Source of the DNA: Anaerolineae bacterium | GTDB taxonomy: Bacteria > Chloroflexota > Anaerolineae > Anaerolineales > Anaerolineaceae | NCBI GenBank assembly: GCA_013314735.1 | Contig: JABUFD010000002.1 | Coordinates: 496,001-560,000, forward strand | Direction of reading: 5' to 3' | DNA: 64,000 nucleotides | Shown here: positions 44,234 to 58,208 of the stretch, piece after piece | Layout of the letters: each line of letters opens with the position of its first letter | Position numbering within the stretch: position 1 is the stretch's first letter | Made by a program: the position numbers and the translations under genes | The notes under the pieces: generated by a model | Seen by the model: the letters and a program-made list of their open reading frames with translations, nothing else | Told to the model about the DNA's origin: nothing | The model's database searches: none

Positions 44234-45532
44234 ATGATATTTCGGAAAATATGTGTATTGGGACTGGGGTATATCGGCTTGCCGACTGCCAGTACATTCG
44301 CTACCCATGGCCTACAGGTGCTGGGGGTTGATGTCAATATCAATATTGTCAATGGTTTGCACCAGGGTAAGATTCATATTCACGAACCCGGGCTGGCAGA
44401 GGTCGTCACAGAAGCATTAGCCAGTGGGAATCTGAGTGCTGCGACTGTTGTGGAACCAGCGGATGGGTTTGTGATTGCAGTTCCAACCCCTTTTTTACCA
44501 GACAAAACAGCGGACATGCAGGCAGTGAAAAGCGCTGCGCAATCGATTGTGCCGGTGTTACAGCCAGGGAACCTGGTGGTTTTGGAATCGACTTCACCGC
44601 CCCGAACGACATGTGATATTGTCGCTCCGATACTGGAACAAAGTGGCCTTAAAGCTGGAATAGATTTTTATTTGTGCTATTCGCCAGAACGAGTTTTGCC
44701 AGGAAAGATCATGACCGAGTTGGTTCATAATGCGCGCGTAATGGGTGGTATCACTCCCGCTTCAGCCAGTGCGGGATATGACCTGTATCGCACGTTTGTC
44801 AAAGGAGAAATCGTTCTGACCGATGCAACCACCGCAGAGATGGTGAAATTAATGGAAAACACGTTCCGTGACATCAATATTGCAATTGCCAATGAATTCT
44901 CCCGGTTGGCAGATCGGGTGGGTATTGATGTCTGGGAGGCGATACAAATTGCCAATATGCATCCCCGGATTCATTTTCTCAACCCGGGTCCGGGCGTTGG
45001 CGGCCATTGCATCAGTGTTGATCCATGGTTCCTGGTGGAAACAGCACCAGATATTGCCAGGCTGATCCGCACCGCCCGTGAAGTGAATGATTGGCAGCCT
45101 CATTATGTGGTGAATATGGTTGCGAGAGCCGTTGGCGGCAGTATTGCTGGAAAGCAAATGGCAGTACTGGGATTGGCGTACAAAGCTGATGTGGATGATC
45201 TGCGGGAAAGCCCTGCTATAGAAATCTGTCATTTGTTACATGCCGCTGGTGCAGCGGTAACAGGATATGAGCCATACAAGCCGAACGCAGCGATTCCCGG
45301 TCTTTCCATGGTTGGCAGTTTGGCTGAAGCTGTTGACGATGCGGATGTGATATTGTTGCTGGTGGGTCATCAACAATTTCACGGTATAACCCCTGAGTTA
45401 CTCCGGTCGATGACTTCGGCAAAGGTGATTGTGGATACAGTTAACTTGTTGACAGGCTCTGCCTGGGAAGATGCCGGTTTTACCGTACACCGCCTGGGGG
45501 TTGGTCAAGGGCGAGGTGCCAATCAGGGATAG
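44234..45532 (+). CDS. UDP-N-acetyl-D-mannosaminuronate/-glucosaminuronate-type UDP-sugar 6-dehydrogenase
   Basis: A 432-residue UDP-glucose/GDP-mannose dehydrogenase family protein that oxidises C6 of a UDP-HexNAc to the uronate with NAD+. It has ICVLGLGYIGLPTASTFATH (NAD site), PTPFLPDKTADM, MENTFRDINIAIANEFSRLA and the catalytic cysteine in GPGVGGHCISVDPWFL, which is the WecC/WbpA form. ATG 44234 has GGAG eight bases before it; ATG 44228 is too close. It runs rightwards, convergent with a WlbA-like oxidoreductase, and both could build an acetamido-uronic acid. Confidence 0.88.
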   Translation: MIFRKICVLGLGYIGLPTASTFATHGLQVLGVDVNINIVNGLHQGKIHIHEPGLAEVVTEALASGNLSAATVVEPADGFVIAVPTPFLPDKTADMQAVKSAAQSIVPVLQPGNLVVLESTSPPRTTCDIVAPILEQSGLKAGIDFYLCYSPERVLPGKIMTELVHNARVMGGITPASASAGYDLYRTFVKGEIVLTDATTAEMVKLMENTFRDINIAIANEFSRLADRVGIDVWEAIQIANMHPRIHFLNPGPGVGGHCISVDPWFLVETAPDIARLIRTAREVNDWQPHYVVNMVARAVGGSIAGKQMAVLGLAYKADVDDLRESPAIEICHLLHAAGAAVTGYEPYKPNAAIPGLSMVGSLAEAVDDADVILLLVGHQQFHGITPELLRSMTSAKVIVDTVNLLTGSAWEDAGFTVHRLGVGQGRGANQG

Positions 45533-46569
45533 ATGTTATCCCACTGGAAACCATTCGCACGGGCACTCTGGTAAATTTTCATGATGCCAGTCAGGGTATT
45601 CACCGATTCGCGCGGATCAAACGCGGGTTCTTCACCGGTTAGAATGGAATTGACGAAATCGTGCAACTGCAATTGATGTAAATCGCCATAATAATCGTGT
45701 TTTCCAGTAGGCCTGTGTTCATTTTGGCCCGGCATGTAATCTGAGGGATCGACATCATCTATATCAATAACAGGTGAGCCATGGGGGAAGCGCAGATCGA
45801 ATTGAATTCGTCCCTGCGTGCCAATCATTTCAATTGTGGGATCCCAATCTTCGGCGATATAGCCAGAGGTAATATTCAAGGAACCCAACACACCATCGTT
45901 GAATTGAAATTGTGCGGTTAATGTGTCTTCGGTTTCAATGATCCCCTGGTGCAACCGGCGGTCGGCAAAGGCATTCACCTTGGTGGGAAGCCCCAAAAAA
46001 GAGCAAAGAATATCAAAAATGTGATATCCCTGATTAATCAACGCTGAACCGCCGTCCAGAGCTGCCCGACCGTGCCAATAACTTGCGGTGTAATATTCTG
46101 TATCACGGCCACACAATAAACGCGCATTCACCATCAAAATCCGCCCCATGGCACCACTATGGTACAGGTCGCGGAGGCGATTTATGAATGGGTCAAAACG
46201 ATGTTGTGATATGCAAATCAATTTCCGGTTTTGTTGGTCAGCCAGGGTTACGAGTTCCCTGGCATGGCTTACATCGAGTGTGAAGGGTTTTTCAACCACG
46301 ACATGCTTACCGGAGAGTAATGCCTGTCTGGTCAATGGATAATGTGCTTTGTGGTCGGTTAATATTGAAACAAGATCTACTGAAGAATCTTCAAACACTG
46401 ACTCAGTATCTGTTGTCCAGGTATCCATGCCATATTGTTGTGCACACTGCCGGGCATTTTCCGCTTTGATGTCGCAGGCAATCAATCTGCCGATGTTGGG
46501 GTTCGATTGGTAAGCAAGAATGTGGTTGGGTGAGATCCGGCCGCAACCGATTATGGCACAAGTTAACAT
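45523..46569 (-). CDS. Gfo/Idh/MocA-family oxidoreductase, WlbA/WbpB-like
   Basis: A 348-residue oxidoreductase. The NAD motif is CAIIGCGRISPNHILAYQSN, catalytic EKP sits in GKHVVVEKPFTLDVSHA, and SQHRFDPFINRLRDLYHSG and GGSALINQGYHIFDILCSF are like UDP-GlcNAcA 3-dehydrogenases (WlbA/WbpB). In that pathway a 6-dehydrogenase acts first; one is encoded next to it. No aminotransferase for the next step is visible here. GAGGAG lies eight bases before the ATG. The 3' end overlaps the 6-dehydrogenase gene by ten bases. Confidence 0.82.
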   Translation of the reverse strand: MLTCAIIGCGRISPNHILAYQSNPNIGRLIACDIKAENARQCAQQYGMDTWTTDTESVFEDSSVDLVSILTDHKAHYPLTRQALLSGKHVVVEKPFTLDVSHARELVTLADQQNRKLICISQHRFDPFINRLRDLYHSGAMGRILMVNARLLCGRDTEYYTASYWHGRAALDGGSALINQGYHIFDILCSFLGLPTKVNAFADRRLHQGIIETEDTLTAQFQFNDGVLGSLNITSGYIAEDWDPTIEMIGTQGRIQFDLRFPHGSPVIDIDDVDPSDYMPGQNEHRPTGKHDYYGDLHQLQLHDFVNSILTGEEPAFDPRESVNTLTGIMKIYQSARANGFQWDNIYP

Positions 46570-46690
46570 AGTGTCTACTCCTCAGAACAAATATTTTTTC
46601 ATTATAGGTTTCCATGCAACATTCGCCAATGGGGAAACAGGAAAACATACCAACTTGTCATATAATGAAAAGAAAGAAAAAGGAGGTTCA

Positions 46691-47536
46691 ATGAAACTGG
46701 ATATAAACACCACCACTGAATTGAATAATGGTGTAGCGATTCCGCTGCTGGGTTTCGGTACCTTTGCTGCAACCGGCAGTGAAATCTACAGGGCTGTTCG
46801 CGAAGCACTGGATGCCGGGTATGTTCATATCGACACCGCATACATATATGGCAACGAAAAAGAAGTCGGCGCTGCGATTAAAGACAGCGGGTTGCCGAGG
46901 GAGGCTTTATTCATCACCACGAAGTTATGGCGGGAGGACCAGGGCTATGACACTGCATTAAAAGCGGTGCATACCAGTTTACGGAATCTCGATCTGGATT
47001 ATCTGGATCTGTATTTGATTCATTGGCCTGTGGAAGATAAGATGACTGACACCTGGAAGGCGATGGAAACAATTGCCAGCATGGGTCTGAGCAGGGCGGT
47101 GGGGGTGAGTAACTTTACTATTCGCCTGATTGAAGCCCTGGCTCAAACCTCAGCACTCGTGCCGGCGGTGAACCAGGTTGAATTTACACCATTTCTGTTT
47201 CAAAAGGAATTGCTTGAGTTTTGCAGGTTGCGGGAAATTCAATTGGAAGCTTATAGTCCACTCACGCGTGGTCGGAAGTTGGATGATGATCGGCTGGTGG
47301 TTATCGCCAAAAAACATGGTAAAACGACAGCACAGGTATTATTGCGTTGGAACTTGCAGCATGGTGTGGTTACGATTCCGAAGTCTGTCACACCACACCG
47401 CATTCATGAGAATGCTGACTTGTTCTCTTTTGAACTGGATGCAGACGATATGAGCCAGTTGAATGCAATGAATGAAAACACCCGCATGATTCATCCCGAA
47501 TGGGCACCGCGCGAATGGAGAGAATCCGATCTTTAG
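46691..47536 (+). CDS. aldo/keto reductase
   Basis: A 281-residue TIM-barrel NADPH-dependent reductase. The catalytic tetrad shows as Asp and Tyr in HIDTAYIYGNEKEVG, Lys in LFITTKLWREDQGYD, and His in DLYLIHWPVEDKM. IPKSVTPHRIHEN is the NADPH-phosphate-binding region, and GVSNFTIRLIEALAQ is a family signature. It resembles bacterial AKR5-type (2,5-diketogluconate reductase-like) enzymes; the substrate is unknown. AGGAGG lies six bases before the ATG and a TATAAT at 46661-46666 is a likely -10. Confidence 0.88.
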   Translation: MKLDINTTTELNNGVAIPLLGFGTFAATGSEIYRAVREALDAGYVHIDTAYIYGNEKEVGAAIKDSGLPREALFITTKLWREDQGYDTALKAVHTSLRNLDLDYLDLYLIHWPVEDKMTDTWKAMETIASMGLSRAVGVSNFTIRLIEALAQTSALVPAVNQVEFTPFLFQKELLEFCRLREIQLEAYSPLTRGRKLDDDRLVVIAKKHGKTTAQVLLRWNLQHGVVTIPKSVTPHRIHENADLFSFELDADDMSQLNAMNENTRMIHPEWAPREWRESDL

Positions 47537-47563
47537 CGAATCCAGCAATCAATAGACATCAGG

Positions 47564-49285
47564 TCAACTTCGAGCCTGCCGTGACAGGCGGGCTCGTTCG
47601 ATTTCGAAGATGCGGTTCAGGATGACAACACCCGCAGCATAGGTTGGGTCCATACCGGCATACGATAAGGCACCGGCACCCAGATTATGGCCTTTGGATA
47701 GCGGTGTGTCTGACGCGTAATGCAGGATGCCAATATCGAACGGGGCTGAGTAGAGGTTGACAATCTCATTATATGGATGGCGTTTGGGTCGTATCATCTC
47801 GCATACGGCGGAAAGGTACGGGCCGGCCTCCATTTCCACATCGGTGTAACCTTCCCGGTAAACAACATCCATGATTCGGCTGTTTTGCATGAAAGTCCCC
47901 AACACACTGAGTGCTTTCTGGTTATCGAGCACGGTACCATACTTGAGATACGGGCTGAGATCGCTTCCTTCAAAGACATTGTTAAACAGGTAAGTATTGA
48001 GGGAATGCTCATCTTGCACAACATTTGGGATCATCATATCACCGCGAACCCCATTCAGGGTTGCCGCTTTGCCCATGATGTAGATACCGAGCACATTGTC
48101 GGTATTCTCTGCCACCATGCGCAGGATGTTGTAAGCAGCGATTCCCAGGGGATAATCGATGTTCAGGAGCAAGGCATCACTGCGCCGCAAGAAGGTTAAA
48201 TCACCATCGCGGACACGGGGATCGAGTCTATCTGGATCAATTTTCGATAATTCCACCACCTGGGCTTCCACATCGAAAGAATGGACACTGGGTACCTGTC
48301 TGACACCGATCTGTTGAAGGATCTCCTGGTGTGCTAGATTCCATTCCTCGCAGCCCGGCGTTTGCTCCACCTTTTTTAGTATATAGTACAAAAAGTTTTC
48401 AACGCTATTGTTATCGGTGTCTGTTTTTATGACCTGCCATTCTGCCAATAGATCGTCCATTCCATTTTTTTGAAGAAACCTGATCAGATCTTGTTGCTTT
48501 TCCAGCGCGAAGCCACTGATAAGGTTGACGAAGGTATGCGTATTACTCGAAATGAAGTACACAGGACGCTGGGACAGGATTGGCAGTTGTTCCTCAATGT
48601 TCTCCCACCATATGCGAGTTGCGCGCCAGTACTGCGTTAGTGAACCATTGAGTAATTGGATTCGCAAATTCATCTTCCTGGAGCAAATTTTCAGGATGAT
48701 ATCAATAAACATCTCACCCCAGATGGTCTGAAGGCGATTGATATCCTCGGGGATTAATGCAAGGTCTTCTGCCAATAAACGCACATTGTCAACATCAGCC
48801 AGGAATTCAGGTGTGGTGTGTTGTTTCGGTGCAGCTTTCAGGTAGTAATGGAGTTTGTTCCACTCTATTTGGAAGGCGACCAGCGATGGAACCAGGTCAT
48901 CGATATCAGAGCGGCTGGCGATGAAAGCGGCCAGGGTTTGGTGATGGGCATCGTAGGAGAAGCGTCGTCGTCGCGCGGCGGCCCTGACGCTCTGCCAATT
49001 CGTTACATTCGCATAGCCATTTTTGGTGAAAGTGTCTTCATTCTGGCCCATCACAACCCGTTCGACATCAACGATGCAGGATGGCAGGCGAAGCCAGGTA
49101 TAAACAAGAGCGGAGATATCGATTGCGGATGATCGCGCCTTCGGATGGAGAGTTGAGTTGGTGGAGGCATGAACCTCTTCCAGGGTTCTGAGTTGGACAT
49201 CGACCGTTGAGCGGAGCAATGAATAAATTGTGCGTTCGTAGAGTTCAATTTCTTCTGAAACCGTGCGGGGTACTTTGCGTTCCAT
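47564..49285 (-). CDS. large protein of unknown function with nucleoside-phosphorylase-like C-terminus
   Basis: A 573-residue soluble protein I cannot name. The first 400 residues are mostly helical and rich in Leu, Glu and Arg (SEEIELYERTIYSLLRSTVD, MNLRIQLLNGSLTQYWRATR), with no membrane segment. The last 170 residues recall purine nucleoside phosphorylases: IYIMGKAATLNGVRGDMMIP looks like the VGSAGGLNxxxxxGDIVIP loop, and GYTDVEMEAGPYLSAVCEM like the EMEAAA substrate loop. Uniform GC and codon use suggest a resident gene. AGGAG lies eight bases before ATG 49285; longer starts lack one. It stands alone between convergent and divergent neighbours. Confidence 0.7.
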   Translation of the reverse strand: MERKVPRTVSEEIELYERTIYSLLRSTVDVQLRTLEEVHASTNSTLHPKARSSAIDISALVYTWLRLPSCIVDVERVVMGQNEDTFTKNGYANVTNWQSVRAAARRRRFSYDAHHQTLAAFIASRSDIDDLVPSLVAFQIEWNKLHYYLKAAPKQHTTPEFLADVDNVRLLAEDLALIPEDINRLQTIWGEMFIDIILKICSRKMNLRIQLLNGSLTQYWRATRIWWENIEEQLPILSQRPVYFISSNTHTFVNLISGFALEKQQDLIRFLQKNGMDDLLAEWQVIKTDTDNNSVENFLYYILKKVEQTPGCEEWNLAHQEILQQIGVRQVPSVHSFDVEAQVVELSKIDPDRLDPRVRDGDLTFLRRSDALLLNIDYPLGIAAYNILRMVAENTDNVLGIYIMGKAATLNGVRGDMMIPNVVQDEHSLNTYLFNNVFEGSDLSPYLKYGTVLDNQKALSVLGTFMQNSRIMDVVYREGYTDVEMEAGPYLSAVCEMIRPKRHPYNEIVNLYSAPFDIGILHYASDTPLSKGHNLGAGALSYAGMDPTYAAGVVILNRIFEIERARLSRQARS

Positions 49286-49378
49286 GAATTTTTCTCCTGT
49301 TGCTTGCATATCCATTTTATCATCGTCTGTTATGTTAAAATAATGCAACAATCTGGTAAGCAGAGAAAGGCATTCCAA

Positions 49379-50152
49379 ATGGCAGGTACATCCAATCGAA
49401 AGATCCGAATTCCACGGCGCCGTGGTATCCGCTGGGTTTTGCGGGTACTTGCGAACCTCGCCCTGCTTTTATTGACACGACTGACTGTAACCGGATTGGA
49501 CAATTTACCCAAAAAAGGGCCATTCATCATCATTGCAAATCATTTCAGCTTTGTGGACCCGGTGTTAATCATGTCAAAAATTCCATACTGGATGGAATTC
49601 ATCGGTGGGACGATCAATCCCGGAGCGCCAACCTGGACTGCCTTCATCCCAAAATTATGGGGTGTGCTGAATGTCTTCCGTGGTTCTGCTTCCAGGGACG
49701 CTCTACTCAGCGCGCAATCAGTTCTGGAGCAGGGTGGTGTTTTATGTATCATGCCGGAAGGCGGAAACTGGGCGCACGTACTTCGACCCGCCCGACCTGG
49801 GACTGCCTTCCTGGCCCATCGTGTACAGGTTCCAATTGTGCCGGTGGGTTTCATCGGTCTGGAAGATATTTTTCACAATTTCCGCCTGTTTCACCGCGCT
49901 CCGATTGAGATGAATATCGGGCGTCCATTTGGGCCTTTAGGCGCGGAAATAGACGGGCGGCCTTCCAAGGAGGATTATGATGAAATGGGGCACATCATGA
50001 TGCGGCAAATTGCTGAGCTGATCCGCCCGGCCCAGCGTGGTTTTTATTCGGATGATCCTGCTATCCGTGAAGCGGCCAGGGGTACGGAAATATGGCCATG
50101 GGAGGAAAAGCGCGAAGGAGAAGTGGAAAAATTTCGCAGCAAGGCACGTTAG
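49379..50152 (+). CDS. 1-acyl-sn-glycerol-3-phosphate acyltransferase family protein
   Basis: A 257-residue PlsC-type acyltransferase that adds an acyl chain to lysophosphatidate or a similar lipid at the membrane. The catalytic NHxxxxD motif is ANHFSFVDPVLI, the second motif CIMPEGGNWAHVL replaces the usual PEGTRS, and FRGSASRDALLSAQ and IVPVGFIGLEDIF are further family landmarks. An N-terminal helix (VLANLALLLLTRLTV) may attach it to the membrane. AAAGG eight bases upstream supports ATG 49379. It ends at a terminator shared with degV. Confidence 0.85.
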   Translation: MAGTSNRKIRIPRRRGIRWVLRVLANLALLLLTRLTVTGLDNLPKKGPFIIIANHFSFVDPVLIMSKIPYWMEFIGGTINPGAPTWTAFIPKLWGVLNVFRGSASRDALLSAQSVLEQGGVLCIMPEGGNWAHVLRPARPGTAFLAHRVQVPIVPVGFIGLEDIFHNFRLFHRAPIEMNIGRPFGPLGAEIDGRPSKEDYDEMGHIMMRQIAELIRPAQRGFYSDDPAIREAARGTEIWPWEEKREGEVEKFRSKAR

Positions 50153-50155
50153 CAG

Positions 50156-50187
50156 AAAAAAACGGGATATCTAATTGATATCCCGTT
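50156..50187 (-). terminator. terminator of degV, convergent with the acyltransferase gene
   Basis: AACGGGATATC (50161-50171) and GATATCCCGTT (50177-50187) form an 11-bp stem; on the minus strand a T run follows. It probably works for degV. Confidence 0.75.
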
Positions 50188-50215
50188 ACCAAATTATTGC
50201 TTTGTGAGTGGGTAA

Positions 50216-51160
50216 TTACAGGTTGCTTTCCTGTAATAACGGAAGGTTAAAACCGGGTAACTTCAGGCGATCCAACAAGGTTTCAGCGGTTGCTTCCCGA
50301 ATCGGGTTGGTAAACAATTGCAAAGGACCTGCGCTCAGCCCTACCATTGATGGGCCTGTGTGAGCGCCCAATACAGGCGCGATGTGAAGCGTTTCATCAA
50401 AAACGGCGTCAATCACTTTCGTGAGCTCCTCTTTGAGCATATCAACTGCAGGCAGATTGTCGCCATGAAGAAGCTGAATACGCAATCGAGCACCTTCTCC
50501 ATACATTTTCATGATCAGGGTGGCGATCTGGTGGATTGCACCTTTCATTGTACGTCCACGGCCAGCATCGATATATTTGCCGCTGCCTTTGTCGACCTTG
50601 ATAATCGGTTTCAGTTGAAGTGCTGCAGCCACCAGGCCCTTGATATGGCTGATCCGACCGCCGTTGATCAGGTAACTGAGGTCGTTCAGCGTAAACATGC
50701 CATTCGAAAACAGTCTGATACTTTTTAAGTAACTGATAATTTCTGGTAATTGCCAACCCATTCGGAACGTCTTCGCGGCGGCCTCAACCTGCCATCCATA
50801 TGGACAGGAAAGTGTTTTGGAGTCGAAAAACTGCACTTTTGCTTCAGGCACCATTTCGGCACCCTGACGAGCTGCCTGGCTGGTGCCAGATAAGCCGGAC
50901 GAAATATGGACGTAGAAGATGTCAGGATCATTTTTCGCCATGTCTCGGAATAGTTCGGCAAAATCGCCGGGAGATGGCATGGATGTCTGGGGGTAGCTTT
51001 TGGTGGTAGACAACAGCTTGTAGAACTGCCGGGCATCGATATCAATCCCACTGGAATAGGTTTGATGGTCGAGGTTGATGTATAACGGGGCTAGGTTGAT
51101 ATTGTATTGGTCAATCACTGATTGAGATAAATCCATCCCACGATCCGCGAGTATTTGCAT
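50216..51160 (-). CDS. DegV family fatty-acid-binding protein
   Basis: A 314-residue DegV protein. Family members bind a fatty acid and deliver it to the FakA kinase in phospholipid synthesis. QILADRGMDLSQSVI, FYKLLSTTKSYPQTSMPSPGD, VHISSGLSGTSQAARQGAEM and the C-terminal HTGPSMVGLSAG are all characteristic. The usual first-strand aspartate motif VTDSTADL is altered to LADRGMDL. GGAGGC lies seven bases before the ATG. No fakA gene is in the window. Confidence 0.88.
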   Translation of the reverse strand: MQILADRGMDLSQSVIDQYNINLAPLYINLDHQTYSSGIDIDARQFYKLLSTTKSYPQTSMPSPGDFAELFRDMAKNDPDIFYVHISSGLSGTSQAARQGAEMVPEAKVQFFDSKTLSCPYGWQVEAAAKTFRMGWQLPEIISYLKSIRLFSNGMFTLNDLSYLINGGRISHIKGLVAAALQLKPIIKVDKGSGKYIDAGRGRTMKGAIHQIATLIMKMYGEGARLRIQLLHGDNLPAVDMLKEELTKVIDAVFDETLHIAPVLGAHTGPSMVGLSAGPLQLFTNPIREATAETLLDRLKLPGFNLPLLQESNL

Positions 51161-51251
51161 TTAAATGCCTCCAGAGAAGTTATGTTCATACTGAGTGTAA
51201 GATGAATCCCAAACTCTCTCCACTGCCCGCAGTCACGACCAGCGACCTATT

Positions 51252-51268
51252 CACAAGTATTACTTGTG
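51252..51268. promoter_or_regulatory. perfect 17-base palindrome upstream of degV and rarA
   Basis: CACAAGTA-T-TACTTGTG is a perfect 8-bp inverted repeat with a one-base centre in the divergent gap. It has the size of a dimeric repressor site; the regulator is not known. Confidence 0.45.
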
Positions 51269-51393
51269 TGACTGTCTGCATGGGAAGAATGACACCGATC
51301 AAGCGGATTGTCTCTCGCTGTTAATGGCAATCTGGAATTGACTTTGTTCGTGTTACTATTAATCCGTCAATCGTAACGAACAAGGAGTGTCGG

Positions 51394-52788
51394 GTGGACC
51401 TTTTTGAACAACAATTGAAGGAGGATATGGGCAGAAACGCTCCCCTGGCTTCACGAATGCGTCCCAGGACGCTGGATGAATTTATCGGGCAGGATCATAT
51501 CATCGGTGAAGGAAAGCTGCTGCGCCGCGCCATTGCTGCTGACCGGATGTTCCAGTCAATCATACTATTTGGCCCGCCAGGAACCGGGAAAACGACTCTC
51601 GCCAGGGTGATCGCGAACCACACCAGCGCTCATTTTGTGACACTTTCTGCTGTATTGGCCGGGGTGAAGGAGTTACGTCAGGTCATTGCGGAAACCGAGG
51701 AGCGGCGGAAATTCAACGGCCAACGGACCGTGCTATTTGTCGATGAAGTCCACCGCTGGAACAAGGCCCAACAGGATGCACTCTTGCCGCATGTGGAGAG
51801 TGGGATGATCACGTTAATTGGAGCAACCACCGAAAACCCCTATTTTGAAGTGATTCCCGCGCTTGTCTCAAGGTCACGCATATTTGAATTGAAGCCATTA
51901 GGTGAGGAAGATTTATCGAAAATCATCACGGTGACCCTGGCAGATACGGAGCGTGGTTATGGGTACCGAAAAATTGAACTCGACGATGATGCCAGAGAGC
52001 ATTTGATTGACCTTGCGGGGGGAGATGCGCGGAATTTGTTGAATGCACTGGAGCTCGCTATAGAAACCACCATTCCTGAACCCGATGGCGTTACCAGGAT
52101 ATCGCTGGCGGTAGCAGAGGAATCGATCCAGCGACGGGCGATCCGCTACGATAAAGGGGGGGATTCCCATTATGATACGATCTCTGCCTTTATCAAATCT
52201 GTGCGCGGATCAGATCCAGATGCTGCCATGTACTGGCTGATGAAAATGGTGGATGCTGGTGAAGATCCCAGGTTCATTCTACGACGGTTGATGATCCTTG
52301 CCGGAGAAGATATTGGCCTGGCGGATCCAAATGCGCTTCGGATGGTCACCGCAGCAGCCTATGCATTCGATTATATTGGATATCCCGAAGGTCTATTTCA
52401 TATCGCTGAGGCTACACTCTATCTGGCGACTGCACCGAAATCAAATAGTATCCTGACAGCAATTGGCAATGCTCGCAGCTGGATGGAGAAAAATGGCATC
52501 GGTCCTGTACCGATCCACCTGATGGATGGTAACCGCGACGCAAAGGGGTTGGGGCATGGCCAGGGGTATTTGTATCCCCATAGTTTCGATAACCATTTTA
52601 TCCTCCAACAATATCTGCCAGATGAAGTGATGGGGGAACAATTCTACATTCCTGGCAACATAGGATATGAACAACGCCTGGCGGAGCGTGTGGCGCAGAT
52701 ACGTAAGCTTCGGGACCAATGGTGGGAAGATCACCAGGTGAATGGGAAACCAAACCTTAAAAATCCGAAAACAAATGGTGATGAATGA
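51394..52788 (+). CDS. rarA: replication-associated recombination protein A (RarA/MgsA) AAA+ ATPase
   Basis: Clamp-loader-like AAA+ ATPase acting at stalled forks. [20 protein letters not shown], Walker [19 protein letters not shown], Walker [17 protein letters not shown], sensor 1 [14 protein letters not shown] and the arginine finger [11 protein letters not shown] are all present. The C-terminal tetramerisation part includes [20 protein letters not shown] and [19 protein letters not shown]. 464 residues is somewhat longer than most because of the C-terminal tail. It uses GTG 51394 with AAGGAG six bases upstream. rRNA operon promoters follow directly. Confidence 0.93.
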   Translation: MDLFEQQLKEDMGRNAPLASRMRPRTLDEFIGQDHIIGEGKLLRRAIAADRMFQSIILFGPPGTGKTTLARVIANHTSAHFVTLSAVLAGVKELRQVIAETEERRKFNGQRTVLFVDEVHRWNKAQQDALLPHVESGMITLIGATTENPYFEVIPALVSRSRIFELKPLGEEDLSKIITVTLADTERGYGYRKIELDDDAREHLIDLAGGDARNLLNALELAIETTIPEPDGVTRISLAVAEESIQRRAIRYDKGGDSHYDTISAFIKSVRGSDPDAAMYWLMKMVDAGEDPRFILRRLMILAGEDIGLADPNALRMVTAAAYAFDYIGYPEGLFHIAEATLYLATAPKSNSILTAIGNARSWMEKNGIGPVPIHLMDGNRDAKGLGHGQGYLYPHSFDNHFILQQYLPDEVMGEQFYIPGNIGYEQRLAERVAQIRKLRDQWWEDHQVNGKPNLKNPKTNGDE

Positions 52789-52807
52789 TATTGCCGATGG
52801 AAAACTC

Positions 52808-52835
52808 TTGACAGGACATATCAAGCTGGTAAAAT
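52808..52835 (+). promoter_or_regulatory. rRNA operon promoter P1
   Basis: TTGACA (52808-52813), 16 bases, TAAAAT (52830-52835). Confidence 0.65.
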
Positions 52836-52933
52836 ACTTTCTTGCGCGCTTCGCTTTATTTGGGGCGAAACACGCAAACAAGCACCTTGAAAAAATCAAA
52901 GTCCTTCGAAACAATTCATCTTTGGAAATAACC

Positions 52934-52961
52934 TTGACAAGGTATCAGAAAGTGATAGAAT
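52934..52961 (+). promoter_or_regulatory. rRNA operon promoter P2
   Basis: TTGACA (52934-52939), 16 bases, TAGAAT (52956-52961). With P1 it forms a tandem pair as in many rrn operons. Confidence 0.7.
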
Positions 52962-53082
52962 TAGGACTCGTTGCGCAAAACAGTTACTGTAGTGTGCAGG
53001 CTGAAGCGGAAAACCCTGGGTTCAATTGACAACGGGGTTTTTGTTTCGGAGAGGACATTGACAGGGATGGGGAGCGCCAGAA

Positions 53083-53111
53083 CCTTGACAACTGAATACT
53101 GACAGTAAACG
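53083..53111 (+). other. 5' arm of the 16S rRNA processing stem
   Basis: This 29-base segment can pair with 54729-54757 through 25 Watson-Crick and three G-U pairs with a single mismatch, enclosing the 16S RNA. It would be the RNase III-type processing stem. The leader 52789-53206 holds only promoters, this arm and short repeats, with no supportable gene. Confidence 0.75.
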
Positions 53112-53206
53112 GATCCCAAGAGAGACCTTCTGAGAAGAAGGCGGGCTGGCAGGAAGGCCAGCAAAGGAAAAGAACTCAACACTCGAGAAGAGTGTGACAT
53201 AAGAAA

Positions 53207-54711
<1,505 letters not shown>

Positions 54712-54728
54712 CTAAGGTGAAGAGGAAA

Positions 54729-54757
54729 CGTTTGCTGTCAGTATTGAGTTGTTGAGG
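54729..54757 (+). other. 3' arm of the 16S rRNA processing stem
   Basis: Complementary to 53083-53111 (see that entry), in the spacer between 16S and tRNA-Ile. Confidence 0.7.
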
Positions 54758-54788
54758 GGAAGGTGGAACTTCCCGGACACAGGAGAGA

Positions 54789-54862
<74 letters not shown>

Positions 54863-54875
54863 TGTGTAGAGGAAC

Positions 54876-54948
54876 GGGGATGTAGCTCAGCTGGGAGAGC
54901 ATCGCCTTTGCAAGGCGGGGGCCAGGGGTTCGAGTCCCCTCATCTCCA
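54876..54948 (+). tRNA. tRNA-Ala (anticodon TGC)
   Basis: 73 bases: acceptor GGGGATG/CATCTCC, D arm AGCTCAGCTGGGAGAGC, anticodon loop TTTGCAA (TGC), T arm GGGGTTCGAGTCCCC. The full CCA is not encoded. It pairs with tRNA-Ile as in most rrn spacers. Confidence 0.95.
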
Positions 54949-55140
54949 CAAGAAGTGGTTGGGTGGTGAATGCGGGTGATGGGAAGCCATCACAGGCATT
55001 GACGGCCTGGCGACAGGACGAAGACTCGGGGACGAGTCAACCCGGGAACGGGCGCACATTAACAACAGAATAGAAATTGCGAATAGGTTGATATCTAAAC
55101 AATAGAGTCAAGAAGAGTTCAAACCGAGAGAAAGAGAACA

Positions 55141-55156
55141 GAGTTCTCTACATTAC
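55141..55156 (+). other. 5' arm of the 23S rRNA processing stem
   Basis: GAGTTCTCTACATTAC (55141-55156) pairs with GTAGTGTAGAGAACCC (58105-58120), closing the 23S RNA into a processing stem. Confidence 0.65.
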
Positions 55157-55157
55157 G

Positions 55158-58103
<2,946 letters not shown>

Positions 58104-58208
58104 AGTAGTGTAGAGAACCCTGGTCTTTTTCAACCGAATGAACAAGAAAAACCGAATTCGTAATAAATTCTATTCTGGAACGTGACAACGTCAATAAGAG
58201 AGAAAGGT

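Noticed and set aside
52742-53029. A 95-codon frame between rarA and 16S
   Set aside because: It begins inside rarA and spans the tandem rRNA promoters, with no family resemblance.
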